Assembly (NCBI RefSeq): GCF_007859935.1 | Contig: NZ_SJPO01000019.1 | Coordinates: 1 to 64,000 of the forward strand | Length of the DNA stretch: 64,000 nucleotides | Direction: 5' to 3' | Source of the DNA: Posidoniimonas polymericola | Lineage (GTDB): Bacteria > Planctomycetota > Planctomycetia > Pirellulales > Lacipirellulaceae | Shown here: piece by piece, positions 1 to 9,093 of the stretch | Position numbering within the stretch: position 1 is the stretch's first letter | Layout: each line of letters opens with the position of its first letter | Translations under genes and position numbers: made by a program | The notes under the pieces: model-generated | Told to the model about the DNA's origin: nothing | The model's database searches: none | What the model saw: the letters and a program-made list of their open reading frames with translations, nothing else

Positions 1-76
1 TCGTCGAACCGCCTAGTGCGGACCCGCATGCTAGGTGGTGTGGGGAGGGTCACCGGCAACGGTGGCCCTTACCCGG

Positions 77-559
77 TTATCCCGCGTTTGACAGTGGTGG
101 TCTACCTGGAAATCTCGCCGCCTGCCGCCGCAGTGACGCGACTGTTGCATCAAGGTCAATACCGGCCATTGGGAAATTAAGAACGATTGTGTCACCATCG
201 CTGCCCCACGGCGGCAGCAATTCCGATGATAGATGTACAAGTAGCGACGTAAAGGATTCGTCAAGCGTGAATTCAAGACATCGTTCCGTAAAATAGGCTC
301 CGTGAGTTTTGATTTCGTTGCTTTGCACCGAGGCCAGCCAGTCAATGAAACGCGACAATTCATTTGTGTCCATCGTTGTAAATTCACCGCGCCAGTGACC
401 GTCAGCATTGCCGAACCGATGTGAAACAACCAAAAAACGGCCCGTGTCGAAATCTTCGTCAGCGGGGTTGTCGTCTGTCGGCCCAAGTTCTTCGTCTGGA
501 AATTCGTAACGTTCCACCGTCAGCGTAAACAAGTTGCCGCTTTTGGATCGAAGTTCCAT
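77..559 (-). CDS. WapI-like immunity family protein
   Basis: This 160-residue cytosolic protein resembles the WapI-type immunity family, whose members neutralise contact-dependent or polymorphic toxins. The match is to the family layout: an N-terminal MELRSKSGNLFTL strand, a VERYEFPD motif at about residues 15-22, an acidic loop, then HWRGEF and a helix ELSRFIDWL at about 67-75. I chose the ATG at 559 because family members start this way. The longer frame begins at a TTG 19 codons upstream and adds residues that do not resemble the family. No toxin gene is visible next to it; the partner could lie beyond the left window edge, or the gene may be an orphan. The assignment rests on motif resemblance only. 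Confidence 0.6.
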   Translation of the reverse strand: MELRSKSGNLFTLTVERYEFPDEELGPTDDNPADEDFDTGRFLVVSHRFGNADGHWRGEFTTMDTNELSRFIDWLASVQSNEIKTHGAYFTERCLEFTLDESFTSLLVHLSSELLPPWGSDGDTIVLNFPMAGIDLDATVASLRRQAARFPGRPPLSNAG

Positions 560-879
560 TCTGCGCCCTGAGCGGGATAACAAGATATGGGTGGGGTTTA
601 CCTCCGTATAACGCAATAATACAAATCCTTCTTGTTCGCTGCAAATCTGGGCGGGGACTGAGCTTAGAGCGATTGGGGATCGACCGTGCCATTTTATTAC
701 CGGAATTGCGAGCGTATTTCACGGAGGATATCCTCGGCGTCGCCATCCCTAACTCGCGTCGGTTGTCACAACCTCGGTCAGGTTGCGCTGGTCTTCACCT
801 GCTTGAGCTTCATCTACGGTAGCGTCTAATGCCCGCAAGACCCCTAGAGCCTTGCGCGCGAATGGGGGCCCGTGCTTCG
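560..879. other. Intergenic region with a shared palindrome
   Basis: No gene is supported here. The stretch lies upstream of the WapI-like gene and downstream of the glycosyltransferase. Its only structured element is the GGTTGTCACAACC palindrome at 761-773, which lies in a 21-base string repeated exactly at 25441-25461. Confidence 0.5.
761..781. repeat. Palindromic 21-nt repeat, copy 1
   Basis: The string begins GGTTGTCACAACC, a 6-base inverted repeat around a single C, and continues CTCGGTCAG. The same 21 bases recur at 25441-25461 in the accessory region, where an extra GA before the string extends the palindrome to 8-base arms. Flanking bases differ, so this is a short dispersed repeat. 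Confidence 0.6.
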
Positions 880-1968
880 CTACACGCCAACCACCCCACA
901 CTCCGCCAGCATCGCTTCAATCGCTTCCGCGGCATCGGCCGTCCCATCAAAGCTCAGGTCGCTCTCGGCGAGTTGTCGGCGGTAGGTCTCCCGCTCGTTC
1001 CAGAACGTGAGCAGGTCGTCGCGGTTCACCTCTTCGAGCAGCCGCCAGTCGCCGCCCCCTAGCTGCTTGAGGAAGCAGGCGTTGATGCGTTGCTCGTGGT
1101 GGTTCTGCTCGGGCAGGGCGAGCACCGGCTTGCCGAAGTAGAGCGACTCGCCCAGCAGCTGGTTGCCGGCGGCGGCGATCACCGAGTCGCAGTCGGCCAG
1201 GTTGTCGAGGAAGGTGGTCTCGCTGACGGGCAAGAAACGCAGGTTGGCGTCGTCGGGGCGTTCGCCCAGGCCGTACACGCGGACCTCCATCGGCAGGGCC
1301 TTGAGGTCCTCGAGCACCTGCGGCGGCGTCGCGCGGCGGAGGTACGACAGCACGTGCTGGCCCTGGGTTGGCTGGCGGCCCTGGACCGCGGGGCGCAGCA
1401 GCGGGCCGACCTGCGTGGCGTCGGACCACGAGGGCAAGAGCGGCGGCTTGTAGAACGCCGAGATGACGGTCTTCTGCTGGCGGATGCCGAACGCCCACAC
1501 CGACCACCCCATCGCCCAGGCCCACCGCTGCAGCTGCAGCGGCAGCGAGCCGAGGTCGTAGGCGATCATGAAGTGCTGGTGGTCGAGGCTCAGCACCGGC
1601 ACCTTGCACTTGTGGGCGGCGCGGGCGAGGGTCGGCTCGAAGTCGCAGACCAACAGGTCCGGCTTGTCGCGGCGGAAGTCCTGGGCGAGCCGGTTGACCG
1701 TCTTCCGCATGTTCCACCAGGTGGTCATTCCGCTGGAGATGGTCTTGGCGAGGTCGAGCTTGCCCTGCGAGTAGTGGAACTTGATCCCCTCGGTCTCGCG
1801 GACCTCGACCTCGGGGTCGTGGTCGTACTCGGCGCGGAGGAACTCGAGCGCGTCGAACGAGCTGTACAGCACCAGCCGGTGGCGGTCGCGGAGCCGCTCG
1901 ACCATCGACCGCGCACGGGCGGCGTGGCCGCGCCCCTCGCCCATCACGCTGTAGAAGATAGTGGCCAC
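880..1968 (-). CDS. MJ1255-type glycosyltransferase (GT28-like)
   Basis: A 362-residue cytosolic or membrane-associated glycosyltransferase of the MJ1255/VC2487 type, related to the UDP-sugar GT-B enzymes of family GT28 and MurG. The N-terminal motif FYSVMGEGRGHAAR is the glycine/histidine loop of this family. A C-terminal Rossmann half contains VIAAAGNQLLGESLYFGKPVL, the usual sugar-nucleotide site. The start is inferred as GTG at 1968, because the frame upstream runs through an intergenic inverted repeat and reads as low-complexity sequence. The gene lies downstream of btaB on the same strand, separated by that repeat. A role in making a sugar lipid under phosphate stress is attractive but is inference from position only. 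The acceptor is unknown. Confidence 0.75.
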   Translation of the reverse strand: MATIFYSVMGEGRGHAARARSMVERLRDRHRLVLYSSFDALEFLRAEYDHDPEVEVRETEGIKFHYSQGKLDLAKTISSGMTTWWNMRKTVNRLAQDFRRDKPDLLVCDFEPTLARAAHKCKVPVLSLDHQHFMIAYDLGSLPLQLQRWAWAMGWSVWAFGIRQQKTVISAFYKPPLLPSWSDATQVGPLLRPAVQGRQPTQGQHVLSYLRRATPPQVLEDLKALPMEVRVYGLGERPDDANLRFLPVSETTFLDNLADCDSVIAAAGNQLLGESLYFGKPVLALPEQNHHEQRINACFLKQLGGGDWRLLEEVNRDDLLTFWNERETYRRQLAESDLSFDGTADAAEAIEAMLAECGVVGV

Positions 1969-2002
1969 TGGGATCGCTGCTGACTCGAGGGGAGGGGGGG
2001 AA

Positions 2003-2129
2003 GGCCACGAAAAGGCACGAAAGGTCACAAAAAGTCGTGCCTGCTTTCGTAGCACTGAGCTCGGGCCTGCCACGCTTGGCAGTGACGGAAACGCGATTCT
2101 TTTTGTGCTTCTTCGTGCCTATTTGTGGC
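2003..2129. repeat. Imperfect long inverted repeat
   Basis: The left arm (2003-2034, containing GGCCACGAAAAGGCACGAA) pairs with the right arm (2099-2129, containing TTCGTGCCTATTTGTGGC) with roughly four in five positions complementary. It fills the gap between btaB and the glycosyltransferase. It could fold as a large hairpin in RNA, or be a small repeat element. Confidence 0.65.
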
Positions 2130-2145
2130 TATTCCTTCAGCTGTC

Positions 2146-2877
2146 TCAGGCTGGCTTACGCCCGACAAACCGGTAGTGGGGGGGCTTGATGACCGGCACC
2201 CAGGGGAGCTTGCCGTAGTCCTCGTGGATGCTCACCTTCTCGAACCGCGACATCAGGTACGGTACATGGTCGGCGCTCGGGTGGACGTTGTCTAGAGAGA
2301 ACCAGACCGGCCACAGCGAGCGGGTGAACCAGGAGTGCCGCTTCAGCCCCTCAGCGGGGAACTTGCGGCTGATGTAGAAGTCGGCCACGCCGATCACCCC
2401 GCCCGGCTTGAGGATCCGGTAGGCCTCCTGCAGGGCGGAGAACCAGTCGGGCACCATGGTCAGCGAGTACGTGAAGGTCACCAGGTCGACCGACTCGTCG
2501 GGGATCTCGAGGCGGGTGATGTCGGCGTGCATGGTCCGCACATTGGCCCAGCCGCGGTCGGCGATCCGCTTGTCGGCGACCTTGAGCAGCGACTCGGAGA
2601 GGTCGGCCAGCGTGACCTGGCCGAAGTTCTCGAGCCGCGCGCCGAACCGCTCGGCGTTCATGCCGGTGCCCGAGCCCATGTCGACCCAGCTGGCGCCCGG
2701 CTCGGCCGGCAGGTCGGCGAACAACTCGTCCCGCCCGTGCAGCATCCGCTTGCGGAACTCGTCGTAGTCCTCGGCCTGGCCGGAGTAGAAGCTGTCGAGC
2801 CGCTCCTGATGGGTCTCACCGCGAATGGGCGAGAGAGTCAGGTGATACAGGGTCTTGAGCTGACTGAGGGCTGTCAT
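2146..2877 (-). CDS. btaB: BtaB-like SAM methyltransferase (betaine lipid synthesis)
   Basis: This 243-residue class I methyltransferase is the probable BtaB, which N-methylates diacylglyceryl-homoserine three times to give the phosphorus-free lipid DGTS. Motif I VDMGSGTG lies at 65-72, the acidic loop with D91 follows, and LKPGGVIGVADF at about 156-167 is the usual post-motif III region. The C-terminal half is rich in Trp, His and Tyr, as in lipid-acting relatives. The ATG lies 62 bases inside the 3' end of btaA in another frame, so the two are very likely co-translated, as in the btaA-btaB pair of Rhodobacter. Identity is strengthened more by the BtaA neighbour than by the sequence alone. 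Confidence 0.85.
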   Translation of the reverse strand: MTALSQLKTLYHLTLSPIRGETHQERLDSFYSGQAEDYDEFRKRMLHGRDELFADLPAEPGASWVDMGSGTGMNAERFGARLENFGQVTLADLSESLLKVADKRIADRGWANVRTMHADITRLEIPDESVDLVTFTYSLTMVPDWFSALQEAYRILKPGGVIGVADFYISRKFPAEGLKRHSWFTRSLWPVWFSLDNVHPSADHVPYLMSRFEKVSIHEDYGKLPWVPVIKPPHYRFVGRKPA

Positions 2878-4120
2878 CGTCCGCGGAGTTGTCGAGTGAT
2901 GGTTGGCTAGAGGCGGACGGCGCGCCGCCCTTGTGGAGCGTGGCGATCGAGAAGCTGGCGTAGGTGTTCACGCGGTCCTTGACGTGCAGCTCGTCGGCGA
3001 GCGGGCGGTTGTACTCGAGCAGCTCGCCCAGGCGGCGGGTCTGGCCGTTCACCTGGACCTCGATCGGGTCGACGAAGTCGCAGATCACCGCGGCGCCGCG
3101 CCACAGGAAGCGGGCGCCCTCGTCCGCGCAGTCGACGATCGCCTGCCACTGCTTCTGCAGGACGTCGAGCATGTGCTCGGCCATCCAGTCCATGTGGTCC
3201 AGCAGCACGTAGTGCGAGTAGCTGGACTTCTTCTGGAGCAGGTGGTCGAGGATCGTGTTGGTGTGCGTGTGCACGCGGTCGGCGAGGCCATCCTTGAGCC
3301 GCAGGAAGTGCTCTTCCTTGAGGTAATTGGGGCAGCACTCCGGCGTGTACGATCCGGTCAGGTAGACCCGCCAGAAGTAGTTGTCCTTGATCGGCAGCTC
3401 GCCGAACACGTGGTCGAGCTGGTCCTCGATGAACTTGACGATGCCGCCCGGGTAGTGCCGCTCGAGCTGGGTGCGCTGCGCGCGGGGCACGCCGAGCAGC
3501 GACAGCGTGGCGTCGCGGCGGAGGAACCACTTGATCCACGGACCCCAGAACGCCGGCTTGACGTCCTTGGTGTAGACCTCGCGCTGCTCCTCGATGGTTT
3601 CGGCGGCGAGCATGCGTTCGATCGCCGGGCGGATCTTCACCCAGCGGTCGATGTAGATGTCGTTGATGCCCCAGGCGAACATCCCGGCCGAGCCGCGGAA
3701 GTAGAAGCTGTCGCGGCGGCCGGCGCCGAGGAAGAACTTGCCGTTCTTGTCCCAGTACTTGGCTGCTTCGTCGGGCAGGTGCGGGCGGAGCCGCTGGTAC
3801 ATGCGGTCCCAGTCCGGCGCCTTGCCGTTGCCGAACAGCTCGAAGAACTCGGCGTGTTCCAGCTCCTTGATGCCGGCCTTCTTGAGTTCCAGGAGCGCGT
3901 TCTGACGCGGGTTGACGTCGACCGTGTCGATCCGCTCCGGTTCGTCGAGGGCGTAATCCAGCGCGTTGCAGCCGGCCGACGTGATCACCATCAGCCGGTC
4001 GCCGGCGCCGAGCTCCAGCGCGACGCGGTCGAGCCGGGGGTCTTCCCAGCACGTGTTGTAGACCAGTTGGTTGCCGTGGCACAGCTTGAAGACAGCGCGG
4101 CTGACGTGAGTCGCGAGCAT
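2816..4120 (-). CDS. btaA: BtaA-like diacylglycerol 3-amino-3-carboxypropyltransferase
   Basis: A 434-residue DUF3419-family protein, the probable BtaA. BtaA moves the aminocarboxypropyl group of SAM onto diacylglycerol to make diacylglyceryl-homoserine, the first step of betaine lipid synthesis at the membrane. Diagnostic stretches are VYNTCWEDP at 20-28, ITSAGCNALDY at 46-56 and VDVNPRQNALLELK at 67-80, forming the SAM site. The long central part, with WGPWIKWF, ECCPNYL and LLDHMDWM, is also typical. The last ~35 residues are Ser/Pro/Asp-rich and overlap the start of btaB, so this tail is probably not part of the fold. Bacteria usually express these genes under phosphate limitation. I saw no convincing Pho box. 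Confidence 0.9.
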   Translation of the reverse strand: MLATHVSRAVFKLCHGNQLVYNTCWEDPRLDRVALELGAGDRLMVITSAGCNALDYALDEPERIDTVDVNPRQNALLELKKAGIKELEHAEFFELFGNGKAPDWDRMYQRLRPHLPDEAAKYWDKNGKFFLGAGRRDSFYFRGSAGMFAWGINDIYIDRWVKIRPAIERMLAAETIEEQREVYTKDVKPAFWGPWIKWFLRRDATLSLLGVPRAQRTQLERHYPGGIVKFIEDQLDHVFGELPIKDNYFWRVYLTGSYTPECCPNYLKEEHFLRLKDGLADRVHTHTNTILDHLLQKKSSYSHYVLLDHMDWMAEHMLDVLQKQWQAIVDCADEGARFLWRGAAVICDFVDPIEVQVNGQTRRLGELLEYNRPLADELHVKDRVNTYASFSIATLHKGGAPSASSQPSLDNSADDDSPQSAQDPVSPDSLAHSR

Positions 4121-4205
4121 AAACGGTCTCTATCGTCGGATAGGCGCCCTGGGCCCTCCACGCGCTAAGACACGCTGCGGCGGTGCTGAGTGGGCGAGAA
4201 CAAAC

Positions 4206-4225
4206 GGGGCCGCCTGAGTGGCCCC
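4206..4225 (-). terminator. GC-rich hairpin between plcP-like gene and btaA
   Basis: GGGGCC (4206-4211) and GGCCCC (4220-4225) enclose an 8-base loop. On the minus strand the stem is followed by a weakly T-rich GTTTGTT. It could attenuate or end transcription from the plcP-like gene before btaA, but the T-run is poor. Confidence 0.35.
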
Positions 4226-4299
4226 CGTAATCCGTTGATTGGACCGGACCGCGGGTCTCAAATCAAGAGCCCGACCAGCCGCCAGGCTGCGCAGTCTGC

Positions 4300-5154
4300 C
4301 TATTTGCCCGCCATCACGCTCTCGACATCCGCCGCGACGCCCCGACCCGCACAACCCGCACCGGCCGTGGCGAGCGCCGTGGCGGCGGGCAGCTCGTCGA
4401 TGACGCTGCCGTCGCGTCGCAGCAGGTGGAACCCGCCGTCCTCGTACTCGACCAGGGCGGAGCAGTTCTCGACCCAGTCGCCCGTGTTGCAGTACGACAG
4501 GCCGTCGATGTCGATGATCCGCGGGGCGTGGATGTGCCCGCAGATGATGCCCTCGCAGTCGGAATCGCGGGCGGTTTGGACCAGCTTGTCCTCGAACTCG
4601 CTGACGTGGCGGACCAGCAGCTTGACGCGGCGTTTGACCATGCCGCAGAAAGCGTACGGGTCGGTCTTCTTGCCGCGGAGCTTGTTGACCATCCAGTTGG
4701 TCGAGAGCAGCACGTCGTACGCGAACGACGCGGTCCACGAGAGCCACTGGGCGTTCTGCTCGATCGAGTCGAACTGGTCGCCGTGCATCACCAAGAACCG
4801 GCGCCCGTCGGCCGCTTGATGGACAAACTGGTCCTTGACCTCCACGACGCCGAAGTTGGCGATGAAACCACGCAGGAATTCGTCGTGGTTGCCCGGCGTG
4901 TAGAAGATCTTGGCGCCGCGGCGTTTGAGGTCCATCAGCCGCTGCAGGATGCGGTCGTAGACCGGCAGCCACCGCCACTTCCGCTTCAGCTTCCAGCCGT
5001 CGATAAAGTCGCCGACGATGTACAGCTCACGCGGCTCGAACTGCTCGAGCAGCTCGAGGAAGGGCTCGGCCTGGGAGTGCCGGCAGCCCAGGTGCACATC
5101 GCTCACAAACAACGTTCGCACCACCCGCCCGTTCCATCCTTGGCAATCGGACAT
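4300..5154 (-). CDS. plcP: PlcP-like metallophosphoesterase (phospholipase C-like)
   Basis: A 284-residue calcineurin-like metallophosphoesterase of the COG2908 (LpxH-like) group. All metal motifs are present: SDVHLG (D19, H21), GDFIDGW (D49), GNHDE (88-92), HGDQFD (124-129) and GHIHAPR (206-212), plus NTGDW. COG2908 enzymes are often labelled UDP-diacylglucosamine diphosphatases. One branch is PlcP, which cleaves phospholipids to diacylglycerol during phosphate starvation (known from Sinorhizobium and marine bacteria). Here the next genes on the same strand are btaA and btaB, which consume diacylglycerol, so the PlcP reading is favoured by context. The start is the ATG at 5154 with GAGGAGA about eight bases upstream; an in-frame start 15 codons earlier lacks this. 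An LpxH-type role cannot be excluded. Confidence 0.75.
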   Translation of the reverse strand: MSDCQGWNGRVVRTLFVSDVHLGCRHSQAEPFLELLEQFEPRELYIVGDFIDGWKLKRKWRWLPVYDRILQRLMDLKRRGAKIFYTPGNHDEFLRGFIANFGVVEVKDQFVHQAADGRRFLVMHGDQFDSIEQNAQWLSWTASFAYDVLLSTNWMVNKLRGKKTDPYAFCGMVKRRVKLLVRHVSEFEDKLVQTARDSDCEGIICGHIHAPRIIDIDGLSYCNTGDWVENCSALVEYEDGGFHLLRRDGSVIDELPAATALATAGAGCAGRGVAADVESVMAGK

Positions 5155-5449
5155 GCGTCTCTCCTCGCAAGGGGTTTGTAGGCCAGACAACGACGCCATC
5201 TCCTCGGTTGCGGTCGCCCCAGTGGGGCTCTGACTCGACTGGTTTCTTCCGACGATTTACCGCCCCGCGGCGGTTCCTGCCGGCGGGTCGGCCCGGGCGA
5301 AGCGGACAGCCGTTTCGCCCACTAGTAGTCTCGTCGAAAAATATGAGGGTCCGGCGAGGTTTGAGTGCGGTGGGGGTTAAACTTCGGTTCAGATTCGATG
5401 AAGGCGGGCCCACATCGATCTTTCAATCTAACGAATTTCTCTTCGCCCG

Positions 5450-6025
5450 TCAGCTGTGCATTCTTGGGTCCGAGTCGCCCTCGGCGATGATTTTTGCCTC
5501 CAGTTCGGCAAGCTCGTCGAGCCGGGCCATCACCTCTGCGGAAGTCGCAAAGTCTTTCGCAAGGCGGGTGTAGGTCGTGTGGTGGCGGGCCTCGGACTCG
5601 AACAGGCTCTGGTAGAAGGCTGCTAGCTCCGGCTCCTTCACCCGTGCGGCCAGGGCCTGGAACCGCTCGCAGCTGCGGGCCTCGATCAGGCCGGCGACCA
5701 GCAAACGGTCAACCGCACGGTGCGGCTCCTGCTTGCGGACCAGGTCGTTCAGTTTCCGGCCGTAGCTGCTCGGCTTCAGCCGGCGGAGCTTCGAGCCGCG
5801 CTTTTCCAGCAGCTCGATCACCATGTGAAAGTGCTCGAGCTCCTCGTTCACGATCTCGGTCATCTCGCGGCAGAGTTCGAGGTTCTCGACGTACGCGAAG
5901 ATCAGGTTCAGGGCTGTGCCGGCCGCCTTTTTCTCGCAGTGGGCGTGGTCGATCAGGATCAGCTCAAGCGACTGGTCGACCTGCTTCAGCCAACGCTCGT
6001 CAGTGTCCGACTTAAGGTGCAGCAT
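5450..6025 (-). CDS. miaE: tRNA-(ms2io6A) hydroxylase MiaE
   Basis: A 191-residue ferritin-like di-iron protein matching MiaE, which hydroxylates the isopentenyl group of the modified adenosine at position 37 of tRNAs reading U-starting codons. Candidate iron ligands occur in the expected helices: E31, the EELEH motif at 61-65, E116 in [10 protein letters not shown], and E144/H148 in ESEARHH. Length fits the family. Its start overlaps the 3' end of cobB by 14 bases, so it is probably the last gene of a pyrC-SDR-cobB-miaE transcript. Confidence 0.9.
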   Translation of the reverse strand: MLHLKSDTDERWLKQVDQSLELILIDHAHCEKKAAGTALNLIFAYVENLELCREMTEIVNEELEHFHMVIELLEKRGSKLRRLKPSSYGRKLNDLVRKQEPHRAVDRLLVAGLIEARSCERFQALAARVKEPELAAFYQSLFESEARHHTTYTRLAKDFATSAEVMARLDELAELEAKIIAEGDSDPRMHS

Positions 6026-6740
6026 CGGTTTCGTTTCTGCCTAGGAAAAACCCCGGCACAACCTGGGTCGCTGGGCCGTAGATCTGGTAGTCAAAGGAGC
6101 TGGCGACCTCCGACGGCTCTAGGTTGAGCTCCACGGTCGCGGCTCCGGCCGCCCGGGCGGTGTCGACAAAGCCGGCGGCCGGGTACACGTTACCCGAAGT
6201 GCCGATCGCCACAAACAGGTCGCACCGCCGCAGGGCGTGCTGGATCTCGACCATGCAGTGCGGCATCTCGCCGAACCACACAATGTGCGGCCGCAGGGCG
6301 CCGGGCCGGCCGCAGCACTCGCAGGGGGTCCGCGGCGTGATGTCGCCGCGGCAGTCGAACTCCTGCCCCGACTCTTGGCAGTGGACCTTCAGCAGCTCCC
6401 CGTGCATGTGCAGCGCGCCGGTCGAGCCCGCCTGCTCGTGCAGGTTGTCGACGTTCTGCGTGACCAGCGTAAAGTCGCCGGGGAACCGCTGCTGGAATTC
6501 GACCAGCGCCCGGTGCGCGTCGTTCGGCTCGACCTCGTTCAGCAGCTGCTGGCGGCGGAGGTTGTAGAAGCGGTGCACGAGCTCTGGGTCGCGGCGGAAG
6601 CCGTCGGGCGAGGCGACCTCCTCGATCGCGTGCTCCTCCCACAGGCCGTCTGCATCGCGGAACGTGCGGATGCCGGACTCGGCCGAAATGCCCGCGCCGG
6701 TCAGCACGACAATCGATTGGAATCCGTTCGGGTCGATCAT
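6012..6740 (-). CDS. cobB: NAD-dependent protein deacylase CobB (sirtuin)
   Basis: A 242-residue class III sirtuin very close to E. coli CobB in motif pattern. [14 protein letters not shown] (15-28) binds [15 protein letters not shown] (94-105) is the second NAD loop and H113 in HMHGE is the catalytic base. FYNLRR carries Y59 and R62, the YxxR pair that lets this class remove succinyl and malonyl groups as well as acetyl. The zinc region is reduced (C121, C140, C143), as in CobB itself. It probably deacylates lysines on metabolic enzymes, including acetyl-CoA synthetase in relatives. It starts four bases after the SDR gene stops and overlaps miaE. Confidence 0.93.
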   Translation of the reverse strand: MIDPNGFQSIVVLTGAGISAESGIRTFRDADGLWEEHAIEEVASPDGFRRDPELVHRFYNLRRQQLLNEVEPNDAHRALVEFQQRFPGDFTLVTQNVDNLHEQAGSTGALHMHGELLKVHCQESGQEFDCRGDITPRTPCECCGRPGALRPHIVWFGEMPHCMVEIQHALRRCDLFVAIGTSGNVYPAAGFVDTARAAGAATVELNLEPSEVASSFDYQIYGPATQVVPGFFLGRNETDAAP

Positions 6741-6744
6741 CGTT

Positions 6745-7617
6745 CTAGCCTACCCCCGCGGCGTCGCGTTGAGCGTCGGCGTTCGAACCGGCCGCGGCCG
6801 GTTGCGTCATACCGGCAAGTTCTTTGGCGGCGCGTCGTTCGACGTACAAACGCAACACGCCGGGGCAGAGCCGCTTGAGCAGCCACATCCGCTGGGCGCG
6901 GCCGCCAAGCACGGCGACCGCCTCACCCTTGGCGGCCGCCGCCAACGCCAGGGCGGCGACCTGCTCGGGCGTGAGCTGGGCAGAGTCGTAGAACCGCCCG
7001 GAAGCGTCGCGGAACGCGTCGGTCGCGAACCAGCTCCGCTTGAACAGCGGCGTGCGGACCACGCCGGGCGCAATCACCGTGACGTTGAGCCCGTGCGGCG
7101 CGAGCTCGGGACGCAGCGACTCGGACAGCGCCAGCACGCCGGCCTTGGACGCGTTGTACGCGGCGAAGCCGGGCGGCGTGACCGCCGCGAAGATCGACGA
7201 GACATTCACGATGCCGGCCCGCGGCCGCAGGCCGGCCGGGCGGAGTCCGCCGCTCTCAATCAGCCACGGCCCGAGCACGCGGCAGCCGAGCAGCGTGCCC
7301 CGCAGGTTGACGTCGATCACGCGGGTGAGGGCTTCGAGCGGGCAGTCGACCAGCACGCCGCCGACCAGCATGCCGGCACAGTTCACCAGCAGGTCGAGGC
7401 GCGGCCAGCGTTGCCGCAGATCGGCCTCGAGGGCCAGCCAGTCGTCCTGCTGCGCGACGTCGCAGCGGACGGCGTCGGGCGACTCGGCTTCGGTGCAGTC
7501 AACCCGCGCCACGGTCCAGCCCGCGGCGGCGAGCTGGTCGGCGATTGCCCTGCCGATTCCCGACGCGGCGCCGGTCACCACGGCGTAGCCAGTCGGGGTT
7601 GGGGGCGTCGGGGGCAT
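6745..7617 (-). CDS. Short-chain dehydrogenase/reductase
   Basis: A 290-residue classical SDR oxidoreductase. The nucleotide loop TGAASGIG is at 15-22, the NCAG motif at 79-82, the catalytic serine at about 140-141 (VNVSS) and the catalytic YNASK at 154-158. D40-type acidic residues after the second strand (VARVDC) suggest NAD preference, which is weak evidence. The substrate is not identifiable. The C-terminal ~50 residues are Ala/Arg-rich and extend past the normal fold. It sits 39 bases after pyrC and four before cobB, in an apparent operon of unrelated functions. Confidence 0.85.
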   Translation of the reverse strand: MPPTPPTPTGYAVVTGAASGIGRAIADQLAAAGWTVARVDCTEAESPDAVRCDVAQQDDWLALEADLRQRWPRLDLLVNCAGMLVGGVLVDCPLEALTRVIDVNLRGTLLGCRVLGPWLIESGGLRPAGLRPRAGIVNVSSIFAAVTPPGFAAYNASKAGVLALSESLRPELAPHGLNVTVIAPGVVRTPLFKRSWFATDAFRDASGRFYDSAQLTPEQVAALALAAAAKGEAVAVLGGRAQRMWLLKRLCPGVLRLYVERRAAKELAGMTQPAAAGSNADAQRDAAGVG

Positions 7618-7656
7618 CGCGGCGGAGCAGGGCAGGGGAGCGGCAAAGCCCCTATC

Positions 7657-8982
7657 TTACCCCGCCCAGTAGCCACCCCGCGAGTGGTCGTAGATCGCCT
7701 CGCGGCCCCGCACCGCGTCGTCGACCCGGCCATCGCCGAAGACCTGCTGGCCCATGACCCAGGTGCTGACCGGCCAGCCGGTAAGCGACTCGCCGTGCCA
7801 GGGGCTCCAACCGCACTTGGTGAGCTGCTCCTCGTTGCGGACCTCGGCGGTCTTGTTGAGGTCGACCAGCACCAGGTCGGCGTCGTAGCCAGGGGCGATG
7901 CGGCCCTTGCCGACGATGTCCCACACCCGCGCGGGGGCGTCACACATCCAGTGCGCGACCTGCGGCAGCGTGCAGCGGCCGCGGCTGACCTCGTTGAGCA
8001 TCAGGGCGAGCGAGTTCTCAACCGCCGGCAGCCCCGAGGGCGACTGCGGGTACGGCTGCTGCTTCTCTTCTAGCAGGTGGGGGGCGTGGTCGGTCGCGAT
8101 CACCTGGATGCGGCCGTCGAGCAGCGCCTGCCAGATCTGCTCGTTGTCCTCGGCGTGCTTGAGCGAGGGGTTCATTTGGATCAGCGTGCCGAGCCGGTCG
8201 TAGTCGCCCGTGTTGAATAGCAGGTGGTGCGGGCAGGCCTCGCCGGTAATCAGGCCGCCGTGGTCGGCCAGCAGGTGGGTCTCGGCCCCGGTCGAAATGT
8301 GCAGCACGTGGAAGCGGTGGTGGTGCCGCTTGGCGAGGTCGATCGCGCGTGTGGTCGCGATCATTGCCGCCTGGTGGTCGCGGATCCGCGAGTGGTCGTG
8401 CACGTCGGTCGTGCCGGCGAGCCGCTCGGCGTTCGCGCGGACGGTGGTCTCGTCCTCGCAGTGGGCGGTGAGCGGCAGGGTGGTCTCGGCGAAGATCCGC
8501 TCGAGCGCCTCCTGCTGATCGACCAGCAGGTTGCCGGTGCTGGAGCCGATGAAGATCTTGATGCCCGGCGTCCGCTCGGCCGCCTTCAGCTCTTCCACGT
8601 TGTCCGGCGTGGCGCCGATGTAGAATCCGTAGTTCACCCGGCACTTGCCGCTGGCCAGCGCGAGCTTCTCGTGCAGCCGCTCGACAGTGATGGTGTTCGG
8701 GTTGGTGTTGGGCATCTCGAGGAAGGTCGTGACGCCCCCCTTTGCGCACGCGCGGCTGGCGTGCTCGAGGTCTTCCTTGTGCGTCAGGCCCGGCTCGCGG
8801 AAGTGGACCTGGTCGTCGATGACGCCCGGCATCAGCGTCAGCCCGGCGGCGTCGAGGGTCTCGTCGACGGCCAGCTGCACCGCGGGGCCGACGTCGGCGA
8901 TCTTGTCGCCCTCGACCACGACGTCGAGTTGGGCGACCTCGCCAGGCAGCACGACCTGGGCGTTCTTGATGAGGGTCTTCAC
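7657..8982 (-). CDS. pyrC: Dihydroorotase (QxH-variant subfamily)
   Basis: A 441-residue amidohydrolase-fold dihydroorotase, which closes carbamoyl-aspartate to dihydroorotate in pyrimidine synthesis. TAHCED, VLHIST and ATDHAPH supply metal and catalytic residues, and MPNTNPNT and REPG bind substrate. The usual N-terminal H-x-H metal pair reads Q58-V-H60 ([13 protein letters not shown]). I recall the same [10 protein letters not shown] form from Bacteroidetes enzymes, so this is probably a functional subfamily and not decay. The start is taken as GTG at 8982, where the family's [10 protein letters not shown] strand begins; the upstream 35 codons look non-coding. It is probably the first gene of the pyrC-SDR-cobB-miaE group. 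Confidence 0.88.
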   Translation of the reverse strand: MKTLIKNAQVVLPGEVAQLDVVVEGDKIADVGPAVQLAVDETLDAAGLTLMPGVIDDQVHFREPGLTHKEDLEHASRACAKGGVTTFLEMPNTNPNTITVERLHEKLALASGKCRVNYGFYIGATPDNVEELKAAERTPGIKIFIGSSTGNLLVDQQEALERIFAETTLPLTAHCEDETTVRANAERLAGTTDVHDHSRIRDHQAAMIATTRAIDLAKRHHHRFHVLHISTGAETHLLADHGGLITGEACPHHLLFNTGDYDRLGTLIQMNPSLKHAEDNEQIWQALLDGRIQVIATDHAPHLLEEKQQPYPQSPSGLPAVENSLALMLNEVSRGRCTLPQVAHWMCDAPARVWDIVGKGRIAPGYDADLVLVDLNKTAEVRNEEQLTKCGWSPWHGESLTGWPVSTWVMGQQVFGDGRVDDAVRGREAIYDHSRGGYWAG

Positions 8983-9093
8983 GTAGGCGGGACTGGGACG
9001 GCGGGCGCGGGGGATGGGCTGGTTCAAACCCACACGATAAGCCTCACACCAGCGGTCCGCTACCCACCGCTCCGCTGAGAATCGCAAGCTCCA

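Noticed and set aside
2903-4168. A 421-codon open frame on the plus strand opposite btaA
   Set aside because: It is the antisense shadow of a GC-rich gene: Val/Glu/Leu/Arg-rich, no motif, while the minus strand encodes a clear BtaA.
5155-5449. A Pho box upstream of the plcP-like gene
   Set aside because: Expected from the proposed phosphate regulation, but no pair of CTGTCAT-like 7-mers at the right spacing is visible.
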